A DNA stretch of 64,000 bases from Gemmatimonadota bacterium (GTDB lineage: Bacteria; Gemmatimonadota; Gemmatimonadetes; Longimicrobiales; Gaopeijiaceae). Of the stretch, positions 51,913 to 61,244 are shown one piece after another. The DNA is taken from positions 1-64,000 of the forward strand of contig JAUIKL010000003.1 in assembly GCA_030430625.1 (NCBI GenBank), read 5' to 3'. The notes under the pieces were generated by a model that saw only the letters and a list, made by a program, of their open reading frames with translations, had not been told where the DNA came from and searched no databases. The number at the start of each line of letters is the position of its first letter. The first letter of the stretch is position 1. The position numbers and the translations under genes are program-made.

Positions 51913-51950
51913 TAAAAAATGACCGGCACTTCGTCAGGGAAGGGCCGGTC
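51913..51950 (-). terminator. intrinsic terminator-like hairpin in the gltB leader (candidate attenuator)
   Basis: Minus strand GACCGGC-C-CTTC-CCTGAC-GAAG-T-GCCGGTC followed by ATTTTTT; ends about 20 nt upstream of the gltB ATG. Confidence 0.7.
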
Positions 51951-52149
51951 CGTGTCACTTCGTTCGCTACTCGCGTGGGATCACAGACTCCGGCGGTACG
52001 GCTCCTTATTCAGGTTCGCTGGGGATTTCATACGACAACAGCGGTTCATTATGCCAAACCCCGACACCCGTCCGAGTGCATCGGCACTCGGTTGGCTTAG
52101 TTTTCGTTGGCATCGGGGCATCTTCGAGGTTCCGTACGCGATACGGCGG

Positions 52150-52167
52150 TTTGAATATTTATTCAAA
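52150..52167. promoter_or_regulatory. AT-rich palindrome upstream of gltB
   Basis: TTTGAAT-ATTT-ATTCAAA perfect 7-bp inverted repeat in a GC-rich background. Confidence 0.45.
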
Positions 52168-52250
52168 TGTACACACTTGTGATCGATGGTGCAAGTCGGG
52201 GTGCGCGTTGCGCACGGGAGACCGGTGCACCCGCCGACGGGTGGAGGCGC

Positions 52251-53375
52251 TCAGCGCTCCCCGCGCAGGACGCGCAGAAGGGCTCGGCCGACCTCGTCGT
52301 TCCTGCGGATCCCGCCGAAGGCTTCGGCGCCCGGGCCCCGCGCAAAAAGCGGGACCATGACCCCCGTGTGGGATCCCGAGGAGTAGCCCATCACGACGTC
52401 GCGATCGTCGTCGTAGTCCAGGGAAACCCCGCCGGTCTCGTGGTCCGACGTGACGAGGACCAGCGTTTCGGGATGCGCGGCCTGATAGTCCAGGACCTGT
52501 CGGACGGCGGCCGCGAAGTCCAGCATCTCGCCGACGATCGTACCCATGTCGGCGTTGGCGTGGGACTGCGTATCCGACTCCTCGTTCTCGATCATGAGGA
52601 AGAACCCGTCCGGGTCCCGATCGAGGATGCCGAGCGCCTTCTCGACCATGGTGGCCAGCGCGCTCTCACCGCGGTCGGGCACGATGCCCATGTCCCCCTG
52701 CGCGAGGAGCCCGAAGAGCCGATCGGTCGAAGACGGGTCGACAGCGGTGAGCTCCTCGATCGTCTCCACGTACGTGTAGCCGGACCGAATCCGATCCATC
52801 AGAGCGCCGTCGTCCCCCTGTGCTGGACCGTCGAACGACATGCGACCGCCTCCGAGAACGACGGTCAGTTCGCGGTCGACCAACTGTCGGGAGAGTTCGG
52901 GGAAGGCGTAGCGTGTCGGACTGTGGAGTGCGAACGAGGCCGGAGTGGCGTCGACGATCGAGGTGGTGGTGATCAGTCCCGTGGCGAGCCCGCGCGCCGC
53001 GGCCGCCTCGGTGGCGTTCTCCACGGGCAAAGAGTCCGGCCCGACGCCCACAGCTCCCATGAAGGTCCTGACCCCCGTGGCGTACGCCGTGGCCGTGGGC
53101 GCGCTGCCGGAGACGACATGATCGGCGCCCTGCGTATCGACGAGGCCGATCTGCATGTCCGACACCCCGATCGAAGGGTCGGCCATGTAGGCCATGGTCC
53201 AGTGGGACAACCCGGCGCCGTCGGCGATCATGACGACCACACGCGTGGGTGCCGGGGTGGAGTCGGTTCCGGTCCCTGTACGATCGGCGGGCTCGGCGCG
53301 TCCGCAGGCCGCACCCAGCAGGGCGGTTCCCGTGACGAGGGCGACGGTGAGTCTCGAACGTAGGGCGTTCGTCAT
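52251..53375 (-). CDS. alkaline phosphatase family lipoprotein
   Basis: VVVMIADGAGLSHW; VVSGSAPTATAYATGVRT active-site region; TSDHETGG; LLGAACG lipobox. Confidence 0.93.
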   Translation of the reverse strand: MTNALRSRLTVALVTGTALLGAACGRAEPADRTGTGTDSTPAPTRVVVMIADGAGLSHWTMAYMADPSIGVSDMQIGLVDTQGADHVVSGSAPTATAYATGVRTFMGAVGVGPDSLPVENATEAAAARGLATGLITTTSIVDATPASFALHSPTRYAFPELSRQLVDRELTVVLGGGRMSFDGPAQGDDGALMDRIRSGYTYVETIEELTAVDPSSTDRLFGLLAQGDMGIVPDRGESALATMVEKALGILDRDPDGFFLMIENEESDTQSHANADMGTIVGEMLDFAAAVRQVLDYQAAHPETLVLVTSDHETGGVSLDYDDDRDVVMGYSSGSHTGVMVPLFARGPGAEAFGGIRRNDEVGRALLRVLRGER

Positions 53376-53501
53376 GGTCGTCGGTGGTGTGGCGTGGGCG
53401 TTGACCGGGTCCGTCGGATTCTCGCGGATATCGCCGGGGAGCGGGGGGTGCCTGCGGTAACGGGGAGGTCACGGTAGACCGGAGGCCTCTCCTTGACAAC
53501 T

Positions 53502-53542
53502 TAGGAGAGTGCGTCGAGCCTTCTCCTAACTGAACTAGGAGA
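53502..53542. promoter_or_regulatory. candidate PadR operator array
   Basis: TTAGGAGA (53501-53508), TCTCCTAA (53522-53529), TAGGAGA (53536-53542): three alternating half-sites, with TTGACA at 53493-53498. Confidence 0.55.
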
Positions 53543-53546
53543 GTCT

Positions 53547-53894
53547 GTGTCCGAACATGCCGAGATCCTGCCTGGCACCCTCGACTTGCTGATTCTGAAA
53601 GCGGTGTCCCTCGGCGCCGTGCACGGGTACGGAGTGCTCCTGCGCATCCAGGAGATCTCCGGAGGAGCGATCGCCATCCAACAGGGGGCGTTGTACCCGG
53701 CTCTGTATCGGCTCGAGCACCGAGGCCTGATCGAGAGCGAGTGGGGGCGATCGGACAACAACCGGCGGGCGAAGTTCTACCGCCTGACCGGCTCCGGCCG
53801 CGAGCACTTCGTCGAAGAAGAGGCAGGTTGGCGCCGACTCGCCGACGCGATGTCCCTCGCGTTGGCCGCCGAAACGCGGGAGGTGGAGTCGTGA
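53547..53894 (+). CDS. PadR family transcriptional regulator
   Basis: VSEHAEILPGTLDLLILKAVSLGAVHGYGVLLRIQEISGGAIAIQQGALYPALYRLEHRGLIESEW. Confidence 0.95.
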   Translation: MSEHAEILPGTLDLLILKAVSLGAVHGYGVLLRIQEISGGAIAIQQGALYPALYRLEHRGLIESEWGRSDNNRRAKFYRLTGSGREHFVEEEAGWRRLADAMSLALAAETREVES

Positions 53895-56629
53895 CCGGGC
53901 CACCGCCGCGGCCCCCATTTCACCGCCGCGCGATGGCGTGGTGCCGCTCGATGGTCGATGGCCTTCTGCGCCGGAACCGCATCGAGGCCGATATGAGGGA
54001 GGAGTTTCGCACGCACATCGAGATGCGGACCGACGATCTCGTGGCCCGCGGCATGAGCCAGGCCGAGGCGTCCCGACGTGCGCACGTCGAGTTCGGCCAC
54101 GTCGAGTCACACCGGGCCGCGGCTCGGGCGGCCAGGGGGCTGCGGTGGGTCGACCGCCTCCGCTTCTCGTGGGTCGATGTGCGTCTGGGGCTGCGGATGA
54201 TGGTGAAGCACCCGGGGCTGACCCTCGTCGCCATGGTGGCTCTCGCCCTGGGGATCCCCACGGGGATGGCGCCGATGCATTTGGCCGAGGCGTTGGACCG
54301 GCCTCTCCCGGAGGACAGCGGGAATCGGATCCGTACCGTCCGCTTCTGGGACCCGGCGTCCGGGGTGATGACGCTTCCCACCGAGGGTGACCTGGAGATT
54401 CTCTTCGACGAGTCGTCGTCCTTCGAGAGTCTGGGGGCCTTTCGGAACGGCGCGTTCAACTTGGCGTCGCCCGACGGCCGGGCCGCCTCCGTCCCCGGCG
54501 CCGAGGTCACGGCCGCGGCCCTGGCCATGCTGGAGGTCGCTCCCCTGATGGGGCGACTGCTCGACAGCGAGGACGAGCGCCCGGGAGGAACCGACGTGGT
54601 CCTTCTGGGCCACGATGTCTGGACCTCCCGCTTCGGCGGGGACCCTGAGGTCGTCGGCAGCACGGTTCTCGTCGGCCGCACCCCGCACACGGTCGTGGGC
54701 GTCATGCCAGAGGGGTTCTTCTTTCCCTTTCGGGATCAGCTGTGGGTACCCCTGCGGCGGAGTCCCGCCACGGGACCCGGTGAAGGGCCCCCTCTGCGGG
54801 TCGTGGCCCGCCTGGCGGACGGGGTGACGACCGACGAGGCGCATGCGGAGGTGTCGAGGATCCGACTCCCCGACACGCATCCCGCCAACCGGGGGCCCTC
54901 TCGGCTGGCTCTCGAGGTCGTGCCCTTTTCGTACATGTACGTCGGACTCCCGCGGGGGGGCTTCGGTGCGCTGCCGGAGTTCCACTTCATGCGGTTGCTC
55001 GGGGGGCTCCTCCTGCTCGTGGCCTGTGCCAACGTCGCGATGCTCGTCTTCGCGCGGACAGCCACTCGATTCCGTGAACTCGCCGTTCGCACGGCGCTCG
55101 GGGCCGGGCGGAGTCGGATCGTCTCCCAGGTGTTCGTGGAGACGCTGGTGCTTGCCGTCTGTTCCGCAGGCGCCGGCCTGCTCGTCGTCGACGTGGCCAT
55201 CCGACGGGTACCGTGGGAGGTCATGGCCGGGTCTTCCATCCTTCCGTACTGGGTCGACCTGGGCGTTCCGATGTCGGTGCTCCCCTGGGCTGCCCTCTTC
55301 ACGGTCATGAGTGCGACGGTTGCGGGTGTCGTGCCCGCGCTGCGGATTACGAGGGGGGACATCCACGGCAACATCCGGGCCGCCGATTCGGGTCGCTCGG
55401 GTGTACGGTTCGGTGGCGTCACCGGCGCGCTGATCGTGGCCGATGTGGCTCTCGCCGTCGGCGTCATCGGCTTTGCCGTGGGGATCACCGGTTACCTGAA
55501 CGAACTCGCCGACTCCGACCTGCGGGTGGGTGTTCCCGCAGAGGAGTTCCTGGCCGTCGAACTCCGCCGGTCGATGAACGAGACGCCCGCGCTCGGTGAG
55601 GCAGCTGCGTCTTCGCAGAGCTTCGGTGCCGTACAGGAGCGGCTCAGAGAGCGGCTCGCATCGGAAGCCGGTGTGCGCGCAGCCGTCTTCGCCGACGCGC
55701 TCCCCCGGATGAACCACCGGTCGCGGCTCGTGCGGGTCGATGGGCCGGACCGCGACGACGCGTCGGCGCGGTGGGTTCGCGTCGCGCGTGTCGACGTCGA
55801 CTTCTTCTCACAGCTGAGACAACCGATCCTGGCCGGTCGGGACTTCGACCGCGGGGACATCGACGGCGACGTGCGACCCGTCATCGTCAACGCTCGCTTC
55901 GTCGAGGAGATGATCGGGGGCGAGGGTGCGGTCGGTCGGAGAATCCGGCTCGTGTCCTCCGCCGAGTCGACTGATGATCCCTGGCACGAGATCGTCGGTG
56001 TCGTGGGCCGCCTCGGGATGAACACGGTATCGAGGAACGGTTCACCGGGCGTGTACTTCGTCGAGCCGGCTGGCAGCATCCATCCGGTTCAACTGGGCGT
56101 TCACGTCGGCATCGGCCCGGAAGAGTTTGCCCCTCGGCTCCGGGAGATCGTCTCCGAGACCGATCCTTCGGTCATCGTCGGGACGCCGGTGGTGCTCGGG
56201 GAGGTCCAGCAGGGAGACTGGTACGTGGCGGTCGGGATCACGGCCGCCATGAGCCTCCTCGTCGGCATTCTGATCGCCCTGGCCGCGTCCGGCATCTATG
56301 CGATCGTATCCTTCTCGGTCTCCGAGCGTACGCGCGAGATCGGTATTCGGTCGGCCCTGGGCGCAAGTCGGACGACGTTGGCCTATACGATTCTACGCCG
56401 AGCACTGGCACAACTCGGGCTCGGGGCCTTGTTCGGCATCCCTCTGGCGGCCTGGCTTCTGCTGCAGCTCCAGGATCCCGATGCGGAGAGAGGAGCTATG
56501 CTCGCGACCATCGCTCGGTCCGTGGCACTCGGACTGGGGACCGTGGGTCTCGTGGGCCTCGTGTCCTGCGTGGCACCGGCGCGGCGCGCCCTCGCGATCG
56601 ACGCGAACGACGCCCTCCGCGCCGAGTAG
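53891..56629 (+). CDS. ADOP-type ABC transporter permease with N-terminal permease prefix domain
   Basis: GTG start in GTGA overlap with the padR stop; EFRTHIEMRTDDLVARGMSQAEASRRAHVEFG prefix domain; MacB_PCD/FtsX. Confidence 0.92.
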   Translation: MTGPPPRPPFHRRAMAWCRSMVDGLLRRNRIEADMREEFRTHIEMRTDDLVARGMSQAEASRRAHVEFGHVESHRAAARAARGLRWVDRLRFSWVDVRLGLRMMVKHPGLTLVAMVALALGIPTGMAPMHLAEALDRPLPEDSGNRIRTVRFWDPASGVMTLPTEGDLEILFDESSSFESLGAFRNGAFNLASPDGRAASVPGAEVTAAALAMLEVAPLMGRLLDSEDERPGGTDVVLLGHDVWTSRFGGDPEVVGSTVLVGRTPHTVVGVMPEGFFFPFRDQLWVPLRRSPATGPGEGPPLRVVARLADGVTTDEAHAEVSRIRLPDTHPANRGPSRLALEVVPFSYMYVGLPRGGFGALPEFHFMRLLGGLLLLVACANVAMLVFARTATRFRELAVRTALGAGRSRIVSQVFVETLVLAVCSAGAGLLVVDVAIRRVPWEVMAGSSILPYWVDLGVPMSVLPWAALFTVMSATVAGVVPALRITRGDIHGNIRAADSGRSGVRFGGVTGALIVADVALAVGVIGFAVGITGYLNELADSDLRVGVPAEEFLAVELRRSMNETPALGEAAASSQSFGAVQERLRERLASEAGVRAAVFADALPRMNHRSRLVRVDGPDRDDASARWVRVARVDVDFFSQLRQPILAGRDFDRGDIDGDVRPVIVNARFVEEMIGGEGAVGRRIRLVSSAESTDDPWHEIVGVVGRLGMNTVSRNGSPGVYFVEPAGSIHPVQLGVHVGIGPEEFAPRLREIVSETDPSVIVGTPVVLGEVQQGDWYVAVGITAAMSLLVGILIALAASGIYAIVSFSVSERTREIGIRSALGASRTTLAYTILRRALAQLGLGALFGIPLAAWLLLQLQDPDAERGAMLATIARSVALGLGTVGLVGLVSCVAPARRALAIDANDALRAE

Positions 56630-56652
56630 AACGCTCCCACCGCGCACGAAGA

Positions 56653-56684
56653 AGCCCCGCCCGGTCCGAAGACCGGGCGGGGCT
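56653..56684. terminator. bidirectional terminator between convergent ADOP and HU genes
   Basis: AGCCCCGCCCGGTC-CGAA-GACCGGGCGGGGCT, 14-bp perfect stem followed by CTTTGT. Confidence 0.85.
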
Positions 56685-56714
56685 CTTTGTACGTCCTACC
56701 GGACGCGGTCAGGA

Positions 56715-57008
56715 TCAGGTGCGGACGCGATCCTTCAGTCCCTTCCCGGCCTTGAAGGTCGGAACGGTCATGGCCGGGATCTGAATCGTGGCTCCCGTGC
56801 GCGGGTTGCGGCCCTCACGAGCCTTCCGCCGGCGGGTACCGAAGGTGCCGAAGCCGGTCACGGTGAAATCGCGGCCAGCGTCGAGCTCGATCGCGATGAT
56901 CCCCTCCCGCGGCTCCGTGGAGAAGATGCAGTCGATTACCTCGCGCGCCTTGGCTTTGCTCAGGTCGGTCTTCTTAGCAAGCTTCGCCGCGAAGTCGTCT
57001 TTGGTCAT
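56715..57008 (-). CDS. HU family DNA-binding protein
   Basis: MTKDDFAAKLAKKTDLSKAKAREVID; VTGFGTFGTRRRKAREGRNPRTG. Confidence 0.96.
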   Translation of the reverse strand: MTKDDFAAKLAKKTDLSKAKAREVIDCIFSTEPREGIIAIELDAGRDFTVTGFGTFGTRRRKAREGRNPRTGATIQIPAMTVPTFKAGKGLKDRVRT

Positions 57009-57381
57009 GCTTGATGCTCCCGTTCAGATAGTGAGACCCGCATCCGGTACGAACGCACTCATTGTCGGCTAAAAGCGGGTGAGTCCGCAACCCCCTTGAC
57101 CGCGTGTTTGGCAAACAACCATGCGGTTTCCCGAGGTTTGAAGGATCGCGTCGTCGCCCGTCGGGACCCGTCCCGGGTGCCGCTGCCAGCGGGGGATCGG
57201 GGTGAACATGCGTCGCTTGTAGGACGAACCCGAAGGCCTTCAACAGCTTAGGCACCATTCTCGCGCCGTTCCGGCCCCATCGTCGGCCGCACTCGAGCCC
57301 ACCGTTTCGCGGCGCGCGCTTGCCCGGACTCGCCGCAGACGGTAGCCGTTCGACCTGTTCGGGCTTCACCTGGAGACCTCG

Positions 57382-60300
57382 ATGAATCGCCTCCTCTCCG
57401 CCGCAGTACTCGTCTCGGCCGTTTTTTCAGGGCCTCCTTCACACGCCGAGGCACAGGGGCTCGCCTCCCTGTACGAGCCCGGGATTTCTCCCGACGGGTC
57501 GGAGATCGCCTTCGTCTCCGGCGGCGACATCTGGACGGTCCCGTCGAGCGGAGGCGCCGCGCGCCTCCTGGTCGCTCACTCCGCGCACGAGTCTCGGCCC
57601 CTGTACTCGCCGGACGGGCGCTTCCTGGCCTTCAATTCCGATCGGAACGGAGGGTTGGACATCTTCGTCCTCGACCTCTCCTCGGGGGCGCTCCGACGCG
57701 TCACCCATGACGCGGCCTCGGAACAGTTGAACGGGTGGTCACCCGACGGGGCGTGGCTCTACTTCAGTTCGAGTGCGCAGGACGTGGCGGGTACCCACGA
57801 CGTCTACCGCGTCCGTGTGGCGGGAGGTACGCCGATGGTGGTGGCCGGGGACCGCTACGAAGGGGAGTACTTCGCGGCCCCGGGCACGGGCGGGCGGCTG
57901 GCGATCTCGACCCGCGGAGACATGGCGCTCGGACAGTGGTGGCGGAACGGCCACAGCCACATCGACGAATCGGAGATCTGGATCGTCGACGAGGCGACCG
58001 AGGAGGGCGGGGTTCCGTCGTACCGTCCGGTTTCGGTAGGCGGCAAGAACCTCTGGCCGATGTGGTCGGCGGGGGGCGATGCCCTGTACTTCATGTCCGA
58101 TCGTTCCGGTGCCGAGAACATCTGGCGGTCCACGCTCGGTGGCGCCGACGAGGCCGTTACGACCTTTCGAGGCGGTCGTGTCCTCTTTCCCTCGATTTCG
58201 GCCGATGGATCGAGGATGGCCTTCGAGCGCGACTTCGGCATCTGGACACTCGACACCTCGACCGGGCGCCATGCGCAGATCGATATCACTCTGATGGGAT
58301 CCGTCGAGGCTCCGACGCCATCCTTCGAAGAGGAAGAGTCGGGCTGGAGTGGGGTGGTGGTCTCTCCCGACGGAGAGAAATGGGCCTTCACCGCCGGAGG
58401 GGACGTGTGGGCCGCATCGATGGAAGGCGACGCCCCCGCCAGCCAGGTGACGCGAACGTCGGCTGCAGAATTCGGGATCGCGTGGACCCCAGACTCGAAC
58501 GGGATCGTGTACGCCTCCTGGCGCTCGGGCACGCCGAAGCTCTACCACTACGACTTCGTCCAGCGAACCGAACGGGCCGTCACCAGCGGCGGTGCTCGTG
58601 ATCAGGTCGGCGGCTTCTCTCCGAACGGGCGCCACCTGCTGTACTTCCGCCAGCTGCACGACGAGCGTGAGCTACGGGTCGTCGACTGGGAGAGCGGTGA
58701 CGACCGGCGGCTCGCGTCCGACCTCGCGGGAGGGGCGGCGTGGTCACCCGACTCCCGTTGGATCGCGTACGGCGGGGAGACCGACGAGTTCAGCAACGTC
58801 CTGGTCGTCCCGGTCGACGGGGGGCGGCCGCGCCAGGTGAGTTTCGTGGCCAGCTCCTTCTTCGGATCGATCGAGTGGAGCGCCACCGGGGACTTCATCG
58901 TCTACCGTACGGCACAGAGGACCGAGCCGGGTGAGCTGATCCGGGTCGATCTGGTGCCCGCACCGCCGACCTTCGACGAAGAACGCTTCCGGGACCTCTT
59001 CAACGAGCCGTCGGAGGAAGAGGACGACGAAGGGGCCGAATCGGACGAGGCTCCGCAGCCCGGGCAGCCCGCCGCGGTTCCGGATGAAGTCACGATCGAC
59101 TTCGACGGGATTCGGCGTCGTGGGGGTGTCGTGCCGACGGACTTCTCGGTGGGTGCCGTCCTCCTCCATCCCGACGGTACGTCCGGGGTGCTCACAGGTG
59201 AGGGGGCTCTCCACCGAATCACCTTCGGCCCGAACGGAGACGTCGACATCGACGAGCTGGAGGTGGCTGGGAACCCGCTCGCCTTCTCAGAAGATGGACG
59301 CTCCCTCTACACGACGAGGGGCGGACAGCTGCGTGTCGTCTCGTGGCCCGGTGGGAGCGAGCGCACGGTGACCACGTCGGCCGATGTCCTCGACGACTTC
59401 GAGCAGACCAAGGTCGCCGCGTTCGAACAGGGGTGGGGTGAGATGCGTGATGGCTTCTACGACCCGGACTTCCACGGCGTCGACTGGAACGGCGTCCGCG
59501 ACACCTTCCGACCCCGGATCGAGGGAGCGCGAACTCGAGCCGAGTTCGGCCGACTCATGGACATGATGCTCGGGGAGTTGAACGCTTCCCACCTCGGCCA
59601 CTCCGGACGCACGGGTGCACCCGGTGGGGGCGATGGACACACGACGGGTCGGCTCGGGCTGCGCTTCGACCGGATCGGCTACGAGCGGGACGGACGATTC
59701 ATCGTGACCGAGGTTCTCGAACTCGGCCCGGCGGATGTGGCGGGTGGCATCTCTGCGGGGGATCGGCTCGTCTCCCTCGATGGCGCGATCCTCGATGGTT
59801 CCTCGGACCTCTCCGCCCTCCTGCGTGACGCCGACGGTCGTCAGGTCGTGCTCGGGGTGTCGGACGGGTCGAATACCCGGGAGGTCGAGGTCCTCGCCAC
59901 GTCGGCAGGTGCCGAGAGTCAGCTCGTGTACCGGAATTGGGTGGAGTCGAGGCGCACGTATGTCGAGGAGGCTAGCGGTGGCCGCCTCGGCTACGTGCAC
60001 ATCCCGTCGATGTCGGCGGAGTCGCTCACGCAGTACATCCGCGACCTCGATCAGCTCAACCACGCCAAGGACGGCGTGGTCATCGACGTGCGGGACAACA
60101 ACGGCGGCTTCGTGAATGTCTACGCCATCGACGTCCTGGCGCGCCGCAGCTACCTGACGATGGAAGGGCGGGGGAGCGACGTGCGCGCGCCGGCGCGGGT
60201 GCGACTGGGTCAGCGTGCGCTGCTGGCACCGACGGTACTGGTCACGAACCAGAACACCCTGTCGGACGGCGAGGACTTCACGGAGGGTTATCGTGAACTC

Positions 60301-60549
60301 GGCCTCGGCTCCGTCGTGGGTGAACCAACGGCCGGGTGGATCATCTTCACCGGGAGTCGCGGCTTGGTCGACGGGACCCAGGTGCGTATGCCGGGCACCT
60401 ATATACGCGACAACCGGGGTGAAAACATGGAGTTGGTGCCGCGACCGGTCGACGTCGAGGTCGAGCGCGCCACGGGAGAGTGGTACCGCAGCGTCGATAG
60501 TCAGCTGGACGCCGCGGTCAGGACCCTACTGGCGCAAATCGGAGGGTAG
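57382..60549 (+). CDS. S41 family peptidase, tricorn protease homolog with PD40 beta-propeller
   Basis: SPDGSEIAFVSGGDIW repeats; C-terminal PDZ and S41 core: VIDVRDNNGGFVNVYAIDVLARRSYL, LVTNQNTLSDGEDFTEGYRELGLGSVVGEPTAGW. Confidence 0.93.
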   Translation: MNRLLSAAVLVSAVFSGPPSHAEAQGLASLYEPGISPDGSEIAFVSGGDIWTVPSSGGAARLLVAHSAHESRPLYSPDGRFLAFNSDRNGGLDIFVLDLSSGALRRVTHDAASEQLNGWSPDGAWLYFSSSAQDVAGTHDVYRVRVAGGTPMVVAGDRYEGEYFAAPGTGGRLAISTRGDMALGQWWRNGHSHIDESEIWIVDEATEEGGVPSYRPVSVGGKNLWPMWSAGGDALYFMSDRSGAENIWRSTLGGADEAVTTFRGGRVLFPSISADGSRMAFERDFGIWTLDTSTGRHAQIDITLMGSVEAPTPSFEEEESGWSGVVVSPDGEKWAFTAGGDVWAASMEGDAPASQVTRTSAAEFGIAWTPDSNGIVYASWRSGTPKLYHYDFVQRTERAVTSGGARDQVGGFSPNGRHLLYFRQLHDERELRVVDWESGDDRRLASDLAGGAAWSPDSRWIAYGGETDEFSNVLVVPVDGGRPRQVSFVASSFFGSIEWSATGDFIVYRTAQRTEPGELIRVDLVPAPPTFDEERFRDLFNEPSEEEDDEGAESDEAPQPGQPAAVPDEVTIDFDGIRRRGGVVPTDFSVGAVLLHPDGTSGVLTGEGALHRITFGPNGDVDIDELEVAGNPLAFSEDGRSLYTTRGGQLRVVSWPGGSERTVTTSADVLDDFEQTKVAAFEQGWGEMRDGFYDPDFHGVDWNGVRDTFRPRIEGARTRAEFGRLMDMMLGELNASHLGHSGRTGAPGGGDGHTTGRLGLRFDRIGYERDGRFIVTEVLELGPADVAGGISAGDRLVSLDGAILDGSSDLSALLRDADGRQVVLGVSDGSNTREVEVLATSAGAESQLVYRNWVESRRTYVEEASGGRLGYVHIPSMSAESLTQYIRDLDQLNHAKDGVVIDVRDNNGGFVNVYAIDVLARRSYLTMEGRGSDVRAPARVRLGQRALLAPTVLVTNQNTLSDGEDFTEGYRELGLGSVVGEPTAGWIIFTGSRGLVDGTQVRMPGTYIRDNRGENMELVPRPVDVEVERATGEWYRSVDSQLDAAVRTLLAQIGG

Positions 60550-60555
60550 AGAGAA

Positions 60556-60585
60556 GGGCGGGGTCGACGCCGGTCGACCCCGCCC
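60556..60585. terminator. hairpin terminator between convergent genes
   Basis: GGGCGGGGTCGAC-GCCG-GTCGACCCCGCCC. Confidence 0.65.
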
Positions 60586-60602
60586 CTCGTCCTGCCAACT
60601 CG

Positions 60603-61079
60603 TCAGCGGATGACTTCCGCCCCGATCGCGGCCAACCCGGCGCGTACCGCCTGAGCGTCCTCGGAGCCCCGAGCGCCGCTCGCGGCCATCGCGCCGACGA
60701 GCACTCCGCTCATCTTCACGGGAACACCGCCCTCGTAGTGGATGCCGCCCGGAATGCTGTCGACCGTGCCGGCAGCCAGCCCTTCGCCGTACTCACGCGT
60801 CGTGGCCCCGGTCTCGAGGACGACGTGGACTTTCATGCCCACGATGTCGTAGGTCCGCGGGCTGGCACCGTCCATCCTGCGCAGATAGACCGGCACGCCC
60901 TCGGCGTCGACGACCAGGAAGGTGAGGTTCCAGCCGTTGGCGCGCGCCTCGGCCTCGGCCGCGTCCACGGCCGTCTGGGCCTGTTCCATCGTGAGTTGGG
61001 CCTCGGCCGACTTCGGCGCGATGGCCATCAGTCCCAGCGCAGCGATGGCGAGGGTGGAGCGGAGTATCCTGGACGTCAT
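60603..61079 (-). CDS. GlcG/HbpS family heme-binding-like protein, secreted
   Basis: Signal peptide to SAEAQ; MEQAQTAVDAAEAEARANGWNLTFLVVDAEGVPVYLRRMDGA; PGGIHYEGGVPV. Confidence 0.92.
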   Translation of the reverse strand: MTSRILRSTLAIAALGLMAIAPKSAEAQLTMEQAQTAVDAAEAEARANGWNLTFLVVDAEGVPVYLRRMDGASPRTYDIVGMKVHVVLETGATTREYGEGLAAGTVDSIPGGIHYEGGVPVKMSGVLVGAMAASGARGSEDAQAVRAGLAAIGAEVIR

Positions 61080-61194
61080 GTTGGTTTCCGTATTGAGGTG
61101 AACGCCGGCGTAGCTTGGACGCGCGGGTCGATCCGGGCCAGAGCCCGATCGGTGGTGTGCTACACACGGAGGGCACCCGGGTTCGGCGCCGTGT

Positions 61195-61224
61195 GACGGG
61201 TCGGGCCCGAAGACCCGACCCGTC
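61195..61224 (-). terminator. hairpin terminator downstream of the TonB-dependent receptor
   Basis: GACGGGTCGGG (61195-61205) / CCCGACCCGTC (61214-61224). Confidence 0.6.
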
Positions 61225-61244
61225 GGTGTTCGCTCCGGGTCGCT

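Larger units (their letters stand above)
51893..52170 (-). promoter_or_regulatory. long structured 5' leader of gltB (candidate cis-regulatory RNA)
   Basis: CCGAGTGC-cgat-GCACTCGG hairpin flanked by crossing complementary pairs TTGGCAT/ATGCCAA and TCGGGG/CCCCGA; ends in a terminator-like hairpin before the gltB ATG. Confidence 0.5.

Noticed and set aside
50393-51922. 509-aa plus-strand ORF
   Set aside because: Antisense shadow of gltB.
51893-52170. Known glutamine riboswitch (glnA or Downstream-peptide RNA) in the gltB leader
   Set aside because: The characteristic CGUUCA...CGGAAGUAGG...GGAACGC core was not found by eye; kept as an unclassified structured leader.
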